Origin: Fusobacteriaceae bacterium | Lineage (GTDB): Bacteria > Fusobacteriota > Fusobacteriia > Fusobacteriales > Fusobacteriaceae | Reading direction: 5' to 3' | Assembly (NCBI GenBank): GCA_031289425.1 | Contig: JAITPM010000109.1 | Location: 1 to 42,837 of the forward strand | DNA: 42,837 nucleotides | Shown: positions 15,947-23,644 of the stretch, in pieces | How the letters are laid out: each line of letters begins with the position of its first letter | Position numbering within the stretch: the first letter of the stretch is position 1 | Program-made: the position numbers and the translations under genes | Notes under the pieces: model-generated | The model's database searches: none | Told to the model about the DNA's origin: nothing | The model's input: only the letters and a program-made list of their open reading frames with translations

Positions 15947-17392
15947 ATGGAAGAAAAACTTAGAGAATGTTTTGATGAAATGGTTGTCTTTAAAGATTTG
16001 AAAAAAAGTAATTTCTTTTCGGCTCTGAGCCTTCCTTCTTTTTTACGGGATTGGTTGCTAAAACGATTTGAGAATGAAAATGGAGAATTTAATATAGATG
16101 AAGTTTCTAAATTTATCCGAGAATTTTTACCAAAAAAAGATGATTGGGTTAGTATAAAAAATAGGATTATCATTGACAATGAAAGAGTAAAATTTCTTAC
16201 AAAAATCTCAGTTGATATTGATATTAAAACACAAGAAATTTCTTTTTCTTTAGTGGATTTTGGATTGACAAATAAAGAAACAATTATTGAGCCGAGTATT
16301 TGGAACAAATGCAAGAATGAACTGGTCAAGGGAAAAGAAACTTGGGGTGTGGTAGAGATCGGATATCGCTTCCCGAATCCGGAATATAAGTTGCCGGGAA
16401 AAATTAAATTGACCGGGTTTACTAATTTTTGTCCATATACAATTGATATTGATTATTTCAAAGATGTCAGAAAAGAATTTACAATTACCGAATGGGTTAA
16501 TGTAATATTGGGTGCTATTGACTACAACGCATCAGGATATAAAGATGAATCCGAAAAACTTTCTATGTTAACAAGGCTCCTCCCTTTTGTGGAAAAACGT
16601 TTGAACCTGATTGAGCTTGCTCCCAAGGGAACAGGTAAATCATATTTATTTGGACGAGTAAGTAAGTTTGGATGGTTATCTTCGGGTGGTGTAATGTCTA
16701 GAGCAAAAATGTTCTATGACATTGGTAGGCATACTCAAGGATTGGTTTGCAACAATGATTTTGTCGCTCTTGATGAAGTGCAAACGATATCTTTTACGGA
16801 TATAGATGAAATGAGAGCCGCATTAAAGGGTTATATGGAATCTGGAGTATTTACTGTAGGTAATTATGAAGGAATGGCAGATTCAGGAATAATTTTACTT
16901 GGAAATATCAAACAAGAAAATATGGACGAATATCAAAATATGTTCGAAGAGCTTCCACAAGTTTTCCATGAAAGCGCGCTTATTGATAGATTTCATGGAT
17001 TTATCAAGGGTTGGGATATTCCAAGGATGCATGATGATTTAAAAATCTCAGGATGGGCACTTAATTCAGAATATTTTTGCACTATTCTTCATTTATTACG
17101 TGAAGATGCTAGTTATCGTGCAATCATAGATCAATTGATCATTGTACCTGAGCATGCCGACACGCGGGATACTGAGGCTATTAAACGTATTTGTACAGGA
17201 TATTTGAAGTTGTTATTTCCCAACGTTCGTTCTATTAAGGATATCGCTGCAAAAGATTTTAACACATACTGCCTGAGACCTGCATCAAAAATGCGTGGAA
17301 TAATCAAGACTCAGCTCGGGATTTTGGATAATGAATTCAAAGGGAAGAATGTACCAAAATTCAGCATCAAAGACTTTTCTTATGAAGATTAA
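15947..17392 (+). CDS. brxL: BREX AAA+ protein BrxL, short form
   Basis: A 481-residue AAA+ protein of the BrxL family. Walker A is APKGTGKS (225-232) in IELAPKGTGKSYLFGR and Walker B is FVALDEVQ (272-279), followed by LPQVFHESALIDRFHGFIKG, a BrxL-type sensor region. The longer BrxL of type 1 BREX (about 680 residues) continues into a Lon-protease-like domain. This protein ends soon after the AAA+ part, matching the shorter 450-residue BrxL form, and I see no Lon catalytic Ser-Lys region. The ribosome site AGGGGGA overlaps the pglZ stop codon, so translation is probably coupled. It is the last gene of the island; a strong terminator begins 11 bases after its stop. Confidence 0.87.
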   Translation: MEEKLRECFDEMVVFKDLKKSNFFSALSLPSFLRDWLLKRFENENGEFNIDEVSKFIREFLPKKDDWVSIKNRIIIDNERVKFLTKISVDIDIKTQEISFSLVDFGLTNKETIIEPSIWNKCKNELVKGKETWGVVEIGYRFPNPEYKLPGKIKLTGFTNFCPYTIDIDYFKDVRKEFTITEWVNVILGAIDYNASGYKDESEKLSMLTRLLPFVEKRLNLIELAPKGTGKSYLFGRVSKFGWLSSGGVMSRAKMFYDIGRHTQGLVCNNDFVALDEVQTISFTDIDEMRAALKGYMESGVFTVGNYEGMADSGIILLGNIKQENMDEYQNMFEELPQVFHESALIDRFHGFIKGWDIPRMHDDLKISGWALNSEYFCTILHLLREDASYRAIIDQLIIVPEHADTRDTEAIKRICTGYLKLLFPNVRSIKDIAAKDFNTYCLRPASKMRGIIKTQLGILDNEFKGKNVPKFSIKDFSYED

Positions 17393-17402
17393 TTATGAAT
17401 AC

Positions 17403-17437
17403 AAAAAATCTCCAGTCAACTAGACTAGAGATTTTTT
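17403..17437. terminator. Bidirectional terminator between brxL and megL
   Basis: A 15-base-pair stem with a single mismatch and a five-base loop (AACTA) has its ends made of an A-run on the left and a T-run on the right. It can therefore terminate transcription from both the BREX operon and the converging megL gene. Confidence 0.92.
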
Positions 17438-17465
17438 TAGATAGTTACAATATAATATTAAAAAT

Positions 17466-18656
17466 TTATATTTTACTCAACCCTAATTCCAAATCAGCAA
17501 TAATGTCCTCTACATTTTCAAGTCCTACAGATAATCTTATCAAACCATCAGTAATATCAGCATCTATTCTTTCTTCTCTCGTATATGTCGAATGAGTCAT
17601 AGAAGCCGGATGTTGTATTAATGTTTCTGCATCCCCGAGACTTACTGCCAAAGAACATAGTTCTAATGAATTAAGAAAAGTTTTTCCTGCTTCAAAACCA
17701 TCTTTTAATTCAAAGGATATCATTGCACCAAATGTTTTCATTTGCTTTTTAGCTATTTCATAATTTGGATGAGATTCTAGCCCTGGATAATAAACTTTTG
17801 ATACTTTTGGATGTTTTTCCAGAAATTGAGCCACTTTCATAGCATTTTCGCAAAGTCTTTCCATTCTTATTTCAAATGTTTTTAATCCTCTGATTATATA
17901 ATATGCTTCTGTTGCTCCCAATGTAGCCCCAGTCATATCTTTTAGACCGACACCTCTGATTTGGTCGATTATTTCTTGTTTACCGATTACAAACCCTGCG
18001 ATTACATCTCCATGCCCATTTATATATTTTGTAGCAGAATGCACCACTATATCGCACCCAAGTGTAATTGGTGTTTGATTGTATGGAGTTGCAAAAGTAT
18101 TATCCACAACTACCATTGTGTTCTTATTAGTATGTGCTATTTTTGAGATTTCTTCAAGATCGACTATTTTAAGGTTGGGATTTGCTGGAGTTTCCAAATA
18201 AATAACCCTAGTATTAGGTTTCATTGCTTTTTTTACAGCTTCTAAATCGGAAGTGTCTATAAAATCAACACTTATTCCAAATCTTGTAAGCCCATGATTG
18301 ATTAAAGCAAAAGTACATCCATATAATGTTTTGTCTGAAATAATATGGTCACCTTGATTCAACAATGTCCAGAATGTAGAAGAGATTGCTCCCATACCTG
18401 ATGCCGTTGCCATTGCAGCTTCGCCACATTCTAATAATGATATTTTTTCTTCTGCCACCGTAATTGTCGGATTTGATGTTCTGCTATAGATATACCCCTT
18501 TTCTTCTAGAGCAAACCGTCTACCACCTTGTTCAGCAGTCTCAAATGTGAATGTTGATGTCTGAAATATTGGTGTTGCTAATGCTCCGAAAGCATTTTTC
18601 TGCTGGCCTCCATGAATACTTTTAGTTGCGAACCCCTTACTCTTTAAATCTTTCAT
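17466..18656 (-). CDS. megL: Methionine gamma-lyase (PLP-dependent)
   Basis: A 396-residue member of the Cys/Met-metabolism PLP family. Methionine gamma-lyase splits methionine to methanethiol, ammonia and 2-oxobutyrate (EC 4.4.1.11), a route known in fusobacteria for making volatile sulfur. The PLP lysine is K210 in VHSATKYINGHGD, with YSRTSNPT (57-64) for phosphate binding from the neighbouring subunit. Diagnostic for this enzyme rather than cystathionine lyase or synthase is C114 in LYGCTFA, equivalent to the active-site cysteine of Pseudomonas methionine gamma-lyase, together with GLKDMTGA. AGGAGG precedes the ATG. It lies 33 bases after hpf on the same strand and may be read from the hpf promoter. 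Confidence 0.92.
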   Translation of the reverse strand: MKDLKSKGFATKSIHGGQQKNAFGALATPIFQTSTFTFETAEQGGRRFALEEKGYIYSRTSNPTITVAEEKISLLECGEAAMATASGMGAISSTFWTLLNQGDHIISDKTLYGCTFALINHGLTRFGISVDFIDTSDLEAVKKAMKPNTRVIYLETPANPNLKIVDLEEISKIAHTNKNTMVVVDNTFATPYNQTPITLGCDIVVHSATKYINGHGDVIAGFVIGKQEIIDQIRGVGLKDMTGATLGATEAYYIIRGLKTFEIRMERLCENAMKVAQFLEKHPKVSKVYYPGLESHPNYEIAKKQMKTFGAMISFELKDGFEAGKTFLNSLELCSLAVSLGDAETLIQHPASMTHSTYTREERIDADITDGLIRLSVGLENVEDIIADLELGLSKI

Positions 18657-18689
18657 AAAATATTTCCTCCTTTTATTTTATTTGCAGAT

Positions 18690-19241
18690 TTACGACTCAA
18701 TCAATCCATAATCATCATCTTTTCTTTTATAAACTACATTCATTTTACCTGTTCTTATATTTTTAAAAACATAAAAAACTTTATCTAATGCATCCAATTG
18801 CAATATTGCTTCATCTACTTCCATAGGTTTTGGCGGCAAAAGCACTCTTACAACATTTTTACTCTCGTGTTCCTCTGCTATACCATCCAAATTTTCCTCT
18901 GTATAATAACGTAAATATTTTGTAATTTTATCCTTATTGTGTGTAGCCTTAATAATTTTTTCTTTTTTCTTTGTAAGCTGCCTTTCCATTGTATCAGATA
19001 TCACGTCTATTGCTGCATATAAATCCGAATCTTCTTTAGTGCTTTTTATAGTGCTCCCTTCCAAATAGGCAAGAGCATCTACTTTTACATAATTCCCCCT
19101 TTTTATTTTTTTAGCAGATAAATAAACGTCCAACCTGATGATACCATCATAAAATTTTTCCACTCTACCCAACTTTAATTCTACATAATTTCTTATAGCT
19201 TCTGTTACAGCTATATCCTTACCATAAATAGATAATTCCAT
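18690..19241 (-). CDS. hpf: Ribosome hibernation-promoting factor, long form
   Basis: A 183-residue long-type HPF. The N-terminal ribosome-binding domain (MELSIYGKDIAVTEAIRNYV through about residue 100) blocks tRNA and mRNA sites of the 30S subunit. A linker leads to the C-terminal dimerisation domain (VVRVLLPPKPMEVDEAILQL, about 125-180), which joins two ribosomes into inactive 100S particles in stationary phase or starvation. I place the start at the ATG ending at 19241 because AGGGGTGG lies just upstream. An upstream in-frame ATG (ending 19304) would precede the probable transcription start and gives residues unlike the family. It has its own near-consensus promoter although it follows lolD on the same strand. 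Confidence 0.95.
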   Translation of the reverse strand: MELSIYGKDIAVTEAIRNYVELKLGRVEKFYDGIIRLDVYLSAKKIKRGNYVKVDALAYLEGSTIKSTKEDSDLYAAIDVISDTMERQLTKKKEKIIKATHNKDKITKYLRYYTEENLDGIAEEHESKNVVRVLLPPKPMEVDEAILQLDALDKVFYVFKNIRTGKMNVVYKRKDDDYGLIES

Positions 19242-19289
19242 AAAACCACCCCTTTTGCTTTTAGAATAATGGCCTCTCCCATTAATATT

Positions 19290-19317
19290 ATTATACACCA
19301 TCACCTAAAATTGTCAA
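19290..19317 (-). promoter_or_regulatory. Strong promoter of hpf overlapping the 3' end of lolD
   Basis: On the minus strand a perfect TTGACA (19312-19317) and a perfect TATAAT (19290-19295) are separated by 16 bases. The -35 box lies inside the last codons of lolD. Transcription would begin about 45 bases before the hpf ATG, uncoupling hpf from the envelope operon. Confidence 0.8.
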
Positions 19318-20008
19318 TAGTCTCAGTTTTTTCTTCCAAAATACCTTTCTTCAAGTAATATCTTCTATCCGCCATGTTAGCCAAATCTCTGGAATGTGTA
19401 ACTACAACAAGAGTCTGATTAAAATCTTTATTTATCATTTTAAATAAACCAAATATATTATCACTGGTCTCTTCATCCAGATTTCCTGTGGGTTCATCAG
19501 CCAAAATAATCTGAGGGCTGTTGATAAGAGCCCTTGCTATAGCTACTCTTTGTTTTTCTCCACCGGACAATTGATTGGGCTTATGGTAAAATCTTTCTGA
19601 TAGCTCCATAGAAGAAAGTAATTCCTTCGCTTTATTTTCTATATCAATTTTCTTATTATAATTTTCTACAAGTGCCGGAAGCATCACATTTTCTAATGCC
19701 GTAAATTCACTGAGCAAATAATTAAATTGAAATACAAACCCCAAAAATTTATTTTTAATTCTATCAATCTCCCTATCGTTATATAACTTTATTTCTTTGT
19801 CATCGAAATAAATCTTTCCGGAATTGGCTCTATCCAAAAGCCCCATTATATTAAGTAAGGTCGACTTACCTGATCCGGATCTACCGAGAATCGCAATAAA
19901 TTCACCTTTATTTATAGAAAGATTTAGATTCCTTAAGATATTTAACTGATCAACTTGCCCTTTATAAAATTTTTGTATATTTTCCAATCTCATAATTATA
20001 TTATTCAT
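19301..20008 (-). CDS. lolD: ABC transporter ATP-binding protein, LolD/MacB type
   Basis: A 235-residue ABC ATPase with all motifs: Walker [10 protein letters not shown] (42-50), signature [15 protein letters not shown] (147 on), Walker [13 protein letters not shown] (167-178) and the switch histidine in VVVTHSRD. It fits the LolD/MacB/FtsE branch, which powers FtsX-type permeases. Together with the overlapping permease it most likely releases lipoproteins from the inner membrane for transfer to the outer membrane (LolCDE function). An antimicrobial-peptide or drug exporter of the MacB type cannot be excluded. The start overlaps the permease stop by eight bases, with GGAGG upstream, which implies translational coupling. 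Its last codons carry the hpf promoter. Confidence 0.88.
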   Translation of the reverse strand: MNNIIMRLENIQKFYKGQVDQLNILRNLNLSINKGEFIAILGRSGSGKSTLLNIMGLLDRANSGKIYFDDKEIKLYNDREIDRIKNKFLGFVFQFNYLLSEFTALENVMLPALVENYNKKIDIENKAKELLSSMELSERFYHKPNQLSGGEKQRVAIARALINSPQIILADEPTGNLDEETSDNIFGLFKMINKDFNQTLVVVTHSRDLANMADRRYYLKKGILEEKTETIDNFR

Positions 20009-21164
20009 ATCTAAGTGCCTCCACAGTATCCATTTTAGATGCTCTATAAGCAGGGAATATACTCGACATAAATATAACTACTATATTCGCAGCAGATATA
20101 TATATAACCTCCATAGTGGATATTTCGATCGGTATTTTAGTCAAATAATAAATAGAAGATACAAATTCAAGCGTATTATTCTTCAAATACCATAAAATGC
20201 AAAAAGATACCAATAATCCAATTATTATTCCTATTAATCCTAAGATTATACCTTGAAACAGGAATATTTTCATAATGCTCCCTTTTGAAAATCCCATAGC
20301 TCTCATAATTCCAATATCTTTAATTTTTTCCCGAACCAACATATTCAGTGTTACCCATACTACAAATCCTGCAATAATTACTATTAACGAAAATACAAGA
20401 ATCATAACAGTTTTTTCCAGAGATAATGCTGCAAGGAGATTTTTATTTAATTCTCCCCATGTCTTAGCCTCCATTTCAGTAACTTCTACGATTTTATCTC
20501 TTATTTCATTGGCCTTATAGGGATTATTCAGCATTATATTTATTTTATTTACCACATCCCCACTCTGCATGAGATATTGTGTTGCCTCTAATGGCAAAAC
20601 AACCATATTCACGTCATAATCATAATATCCACTCTGAAAAACTCCTGTTAATTTAAAAGATATCTCTCTATTTTCAGATGAAATGATAATAATCTCATCG
20701 CCTATTTGTCCACCAATTATTTTATAGAGTTCTTTTCCAATTAAAATCCCATCAATTTGATCTGTTTTAATTTCTCCTTCTATTATTTTTTTATCCAATT
20801 CCATGGCTTTAAATACACTTTTTAATTGATATCCTTCTATTCTGGTTCCAGCTACATAGACCCCATAAGGGCCATTATGCTTGACAATACCTTGAGTCTC
20901 TATAGTGGGAACTACCCCTTTTACTCCGGGGATTTGCTCTATTTTTTCTTTCAATTCATTGTAATTTTCTATTCTACCATAATTTGATATAAAAATATGA
21001 CTGGTAATAGATAATATATTATCTATCAAATTTTTGTTGAGACCATTAGCAATTCCAATGGATACTGTAAGAACAATAACTCCGAGAGCGACTCCAAAAA
21101 TAGAAATAAGACTTTGCCTTTTTCTTTCTGTAATATGCTTTTTTGCTATAAATAATTCTGTCAT
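20001..21164 (-). CDS. lolE: FtsX-family permease, LolC/LolE type
   Basis: A 387-residue inner-membrane protein with the LolC/E layout. It has a signal-anchor helix (about residues 20-42, [22 protein letters not shown]), a periplasmic MacB-type core domain (about 45-240), and three C-terminal helices of the FtsX domain (about 260-280, 305-330 and 350-372) ending with [17 protein letters not shown], a hallmark of the family. The N-terminal '[19 protein letters not shown]' matches LolE-type proteins. With the downstream LolD-like ATPase it forms a probable lipoprotein-releasing exporter. A single permease gene implies a homodimer rather than LolC plus LolE. It starts 39 bases after pbpC on the same strand, in one envelope transcription unit. 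The choice between lolC and lolE names is arbitrary. Confidence 0.85.
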   Translation of the reverse strand: MTELFIAKKHITERKRQSLISIFGVALGVIVLTVSIGIANGLNKNLIDNILSITSHIFISNYGRIENYNELKEKIEQIPGVKGVVPTIETQGIVKHNGPYGVYVAGTRIEGYQLKSVFKAMELDKKIIEGEIKTDQIDGILIGKELYKIIGGQIGDEIIIISSENREISFKLTGVFQSGYYDYDVNMVVLPLEATQYLMQSGDVVNKINIMLNNPYKANEIRDKIVEVTEMEAKTWGELNKNLLAALSLEKTVMILVFSLIVIIAGFVVWVTLNMLVREKIKDIGIMRAMGFSKGSIMKIFLFQGIILGLIGIIIGLLVSFCILWYLKNNTLEFVSSIYYLTKIPIEISTMEVIYISAANIVVIFMSSIFPAYRASKMDTVEALRYE

Positions 21165-21197
21165 TTTATCCCCTTTTATATTTTATTACACTAATTC

Positions 21198-21223
21198 GTT
21201 CTCTTAATCAGTTCTCTTAATCA
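21198..21223. repeat. 13-base tandem duplication spanning the pbpC stop
   Basis: GTTCTCTTAATCA occurs twice head-to-tail (21198-21210 and 21211-21223). One copy encodes the last residues and the other runs over the stop codon of pbpC, so the duplication probably altered its C-terminus slightly. Confidence 0.7.
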
Positions 21224-23552
21224 TAAATCTTACCCTTTGAATTTCTCCATTAGCCGCCATTATAGTTAGTACATGTTCCCCATTTGGAATTTTCACTTCT
21301 TTCTCATAATTATTATCCTGGTCGATAAATTCGCTATCCAAATACCAATAAATATCTTGCTTTTTTATATTTGCAATTTTAAATATAACTTCTTTCTCCC
21401 CATCGAAATCTTTGGGAAGCAATATAGTCAGTCCATTGGTCGGATACAATATCTTTATACTGTCTTCATTTTTCATATTTATATTGTATATATCTTCAAT
21501 TTTAAAATTTTCTCTTATGAGATAATTTATCACTTCTATAGGATAATTCAACACTATTTTCTCTTTTTTATCAATAAAATCAGGGCTTTTTGAATCTATT
21601 TCCTCTCCCTTATCATTTACAAATATTTTTTTGTAAAATGGAGAAGTTTTTAATGCTATAGCACTCTTGGGGAAAAGTATTTGCATACTTTCAATCTCCT
21701 CATATTTCAATCTGTATCCGGTTCTTTTATCTACCGTAATATATTCCAAATCCTCCGGAATAGGAAAATTAGAATTTTTTGGAGAAATCTCACTAAATAC
21801 ATTAAATAATAGTCTCCCCGCACTTATAATACCGGAAATATTATCATTACTTTTTCCGGTGAAATTCCCAGCCCACACTATCACAGTATATTCTGGCGTC
21901 ACTCCACATGCCCAACCGTCTCGTCTGCCATAACTTGTCCCTGTTTTCCATGAAATAGGATTTTTCCACTTGTAATAATTATCAACTTCTGGTCTTTGTA
22001 ACGCTTTTATAGTATTCAATGTAAGATAACTTGCTCCACTGGAAAGTAATTTTTTACCATTGTGTTCATTCTCCCATATATTTTCTATATAATTTAATCT
22101 TTTAAATCTCCCATAATTTGCAAGTCCTGCATAGAGCATCCCTATATCTTCCATGGATAATTCTTTTGTCCCCAAAATAATTGACAATCCATATCTATTA
22201 GGATCATTTTCTTTAAATTCCAAAATATTTTTCAGAAAATAATAGAATTTATCATCTCCCAATTCCTGTAACAAATGCACAAAAGGAATATTTAATGAGC
22301 TTATCAACGCTTGTCTTGCCTCCACCATTCCTCTGTATGTTTTATTTGCATTTTGTGGTTTGAAATTTGAAAAATATATCGGGACGTCAGGAACCAAAGA
22401 TTCCGGTGCAATAAGCCCTTTATCTATAGCGAGAGCATATAAAAATGGCTTTAATATCGAGCCTGGAGAACGTTTAGCTATAATTCCATCAACTTGTCCA
22501 TAATTTTCAAAATCCAAAAAATCTTGAGAACCCATGTAAGCCTTTACATTATAGGTGCTATTTTCTATCACCAACACAGCAATATTACTTATTCCTTCAC
22601 TAGTTATAAATCTAGAATAATCCTTGCATACCTGCTCTAATCTCTCCTGCAAATTCCCATCTATGGTAGTTTTTATCATTTTGTCTTTTGTAATACCGAC
22701 TAATCTCCTTCCTAGATGTGGAGCTAATCTATTAAATGGATATATTTTATCAGGAAGTGGTTCTCTCATAGCCAATTCGCATTGTTCTTTTTTTAAATAA
22801 TTTTTTTCATGAAGCCTTTTTAACAACCTATCCCTTTTATCTTTAAGCTGATCTCTATTTTTTTCCACGTTTATGAGTCCGGGGGAATTTGGTAACACTG
22901 CGAGCAATGCCGCCTCTGCCCAAGATAAATCCATTGGTTTTTTTTGAAAATATAAATATGATGCAGTGGCGTAACCTACAATATTTCCACCATATGGTGC
23001 ATTATTTAAATACATAGATAAAATTTCTTCTTTTTCTATGTTGTTTTCTATCTTGAAGGATACTACAATTTCTTTTATTTTATTATAATAGCTTCTCTTT
23101 TTAGGAGATAGAATCTTGGCAACCTGCATTGTAATAGTGCTGGCACCGCTTTTTTTTCTACCCAGTATGTTATTTTTAAATGCCCTCAAAAGAGCGCTAA
23201 AATCTATACCCTTATGATTATAAAAGTTTTTATCTTCGTAAGTAAGTACTGCTTTTTTGAGATTATCCGGTATTTCATAGTGACTTTTTATATGCCATTG
23301 TTCCTGTTTATTCAGATGAACCAAAATAATTTCTTCTCGGTCATCTAAGAAAGAAACACTGTAAGAATTTTCTAGATAATCCTTCATATTATTTATATCA
23401 TAAGTCCTATATACAAAAATAAAAAACACCAAAAAACTAATAGACAATAAAATCAATATATAAAAAATCCCTTTGAAAAATTTGGATTTAAAGAGTTTAA
23501 TTTTTTTTATATCCTTTATGTTTTTTATACTTTTAAAATTTATATTTTTCAT
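21204..23552 (-). CDS. pbpC: Penicillin-binding protein 1C
   Basis: A 782-residue bifunctional class A PBP anchored by one N-terminal helix (about 28-48) with the rest periplasmic. The glycosyltransferase domain has the catalytic Glu in LTYEDKNFYNHKG (E106) and GASTITMQ (136-143). The transpeptidase domain has SILK (S365-K368), SLN in SSLNIPF and KTGTS (536-540). The C-terminal 100 residues form the BiPBP_C domain typical of PBP1C. It polymerises lipid II glycan strands; in E. coli the transpeptidase activity of PbpC is weak. It directly follows the alpha-2-macroglobulin gene, the same pairing as pbpC-yfhM in E. coli, where the macroglobulin is thought to guard the periplasm when the wall is breached and PbpC to repair it. 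Confidence 0.95.
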   Translation of the reverse strand: MKNINFKSIKNIKDIKKIKLFKSKFFKGIFYILILLSISFLVFFIFVYRTYDINNMKDYLENSYSVSFLDDREEIILVHLNKQEQWHIKSHYEIPDNLKKAVLTYEDKNFYNHKGIDFSALLRAFKNNILGRKKSGASTITMQVAKILSPKKRSYYNKIKEIVVSFKIENNIEKEEILSMYLNNAPYGGNIVGYATASYLYFQKKPMDLSWAEAALLAVLPNSPGLINVEKNRDQLKDKRDRLLKRLHEKNYLKKEQCELAMREPLPDKIYPFNRLAPHLGRRLVGITKDKMIKTTIDGNLQERLEQVCKDYSRFITSEGISNIAVLVIENSTYNVKAYMGSQDFLDFENYGQVDGIIAKRSPGSILKPFLYALAIDKGLIAPESLVPDVPIYFSNFKPQNANKTYRGMVEARQALISSLNIPFVHLLQELGDDKFYYFLKNILEFKENDPNRYGLSIILGTKELSMEDIGMLYAGLANYGRFKRLNYIENIWENEHNGKKLLSSGASYLTLNTIKALQRPEVDNYYKWKNPISWKTGTSYGRRDGWACGVTPEYTVIVWAGNFTGKSNDNISGIISAGRLLFNVFSEISPKNSNFPIPEDLEYITVDKRTGYRLKYEEIESMQILFPKSAIALKTSPFYKKIFVNDKGEEIDSKSPDFIDKKEKIVLNYPIEVINYLIRENFKIEDIYNINMKNEDSIKILYPTNGLTILLPKDFDGEKEVIFKIANIKKQDIYWYLDSEFIDQDNNYEKEVKIPNGEHVLTIMAANGEIQRVRFMIKRTD

Positions 23553-23580
23553 AAAATCCTTTATAAACTTTTAAATTTGC

Positions 23581-23609
23581 ATATGCCCTGACATGACATC
23601 AGGGCATAT
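23581..23609. terminator. GC-rich hairpin between alpha-2-macroglobulin and pbpC
   Basis: A perfect 11-base-pair stem (ATATGCCCTGA / TCAGGGCATAT) with a seven-base loop lies between the macroglobulin stop and the pbpC ATG. There is no real U-tract in the direction of transcription, so it may act as an attenuator or an mRNA-end stabiliser that lowers pbpC relative to the upstream gene, rather than as a full terminator. Confidence 0.65.
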
Positions 23610-23644
23610 ATAAATATTTAGTTATTAATAAAAATTTATTTCGA

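Larger units (their letters stand above)
6498..17392 (+). other. BREX type 4-like defence island (five genes)
   Basis: Five rightward genes with gaps of 11-54 bases and strong ribosome sites lie between a candidate -10 (TATAAT at 6405-6410) and a strong terminator at 17403. In order: unknown 684-residue protein, DUF4007-like protein, BrxC/PglY-like ATPase, PglZ, BrxL. Known BREX type 4 comprises BrxP (a PAPS-reductase-family protein), BrxC, PglZ and BrxL and lacks a methyltransferase. This locus keeps the last three in that order but lacks the PAPS-reductase domain. Phage defence is inferred from family membership. Confidence 0.8.

Noticed and set aside
17395-17595. 66-codon plus-strand frame after brxL
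   Set aside because: It reads through the terminator stem and then antisense to megL.
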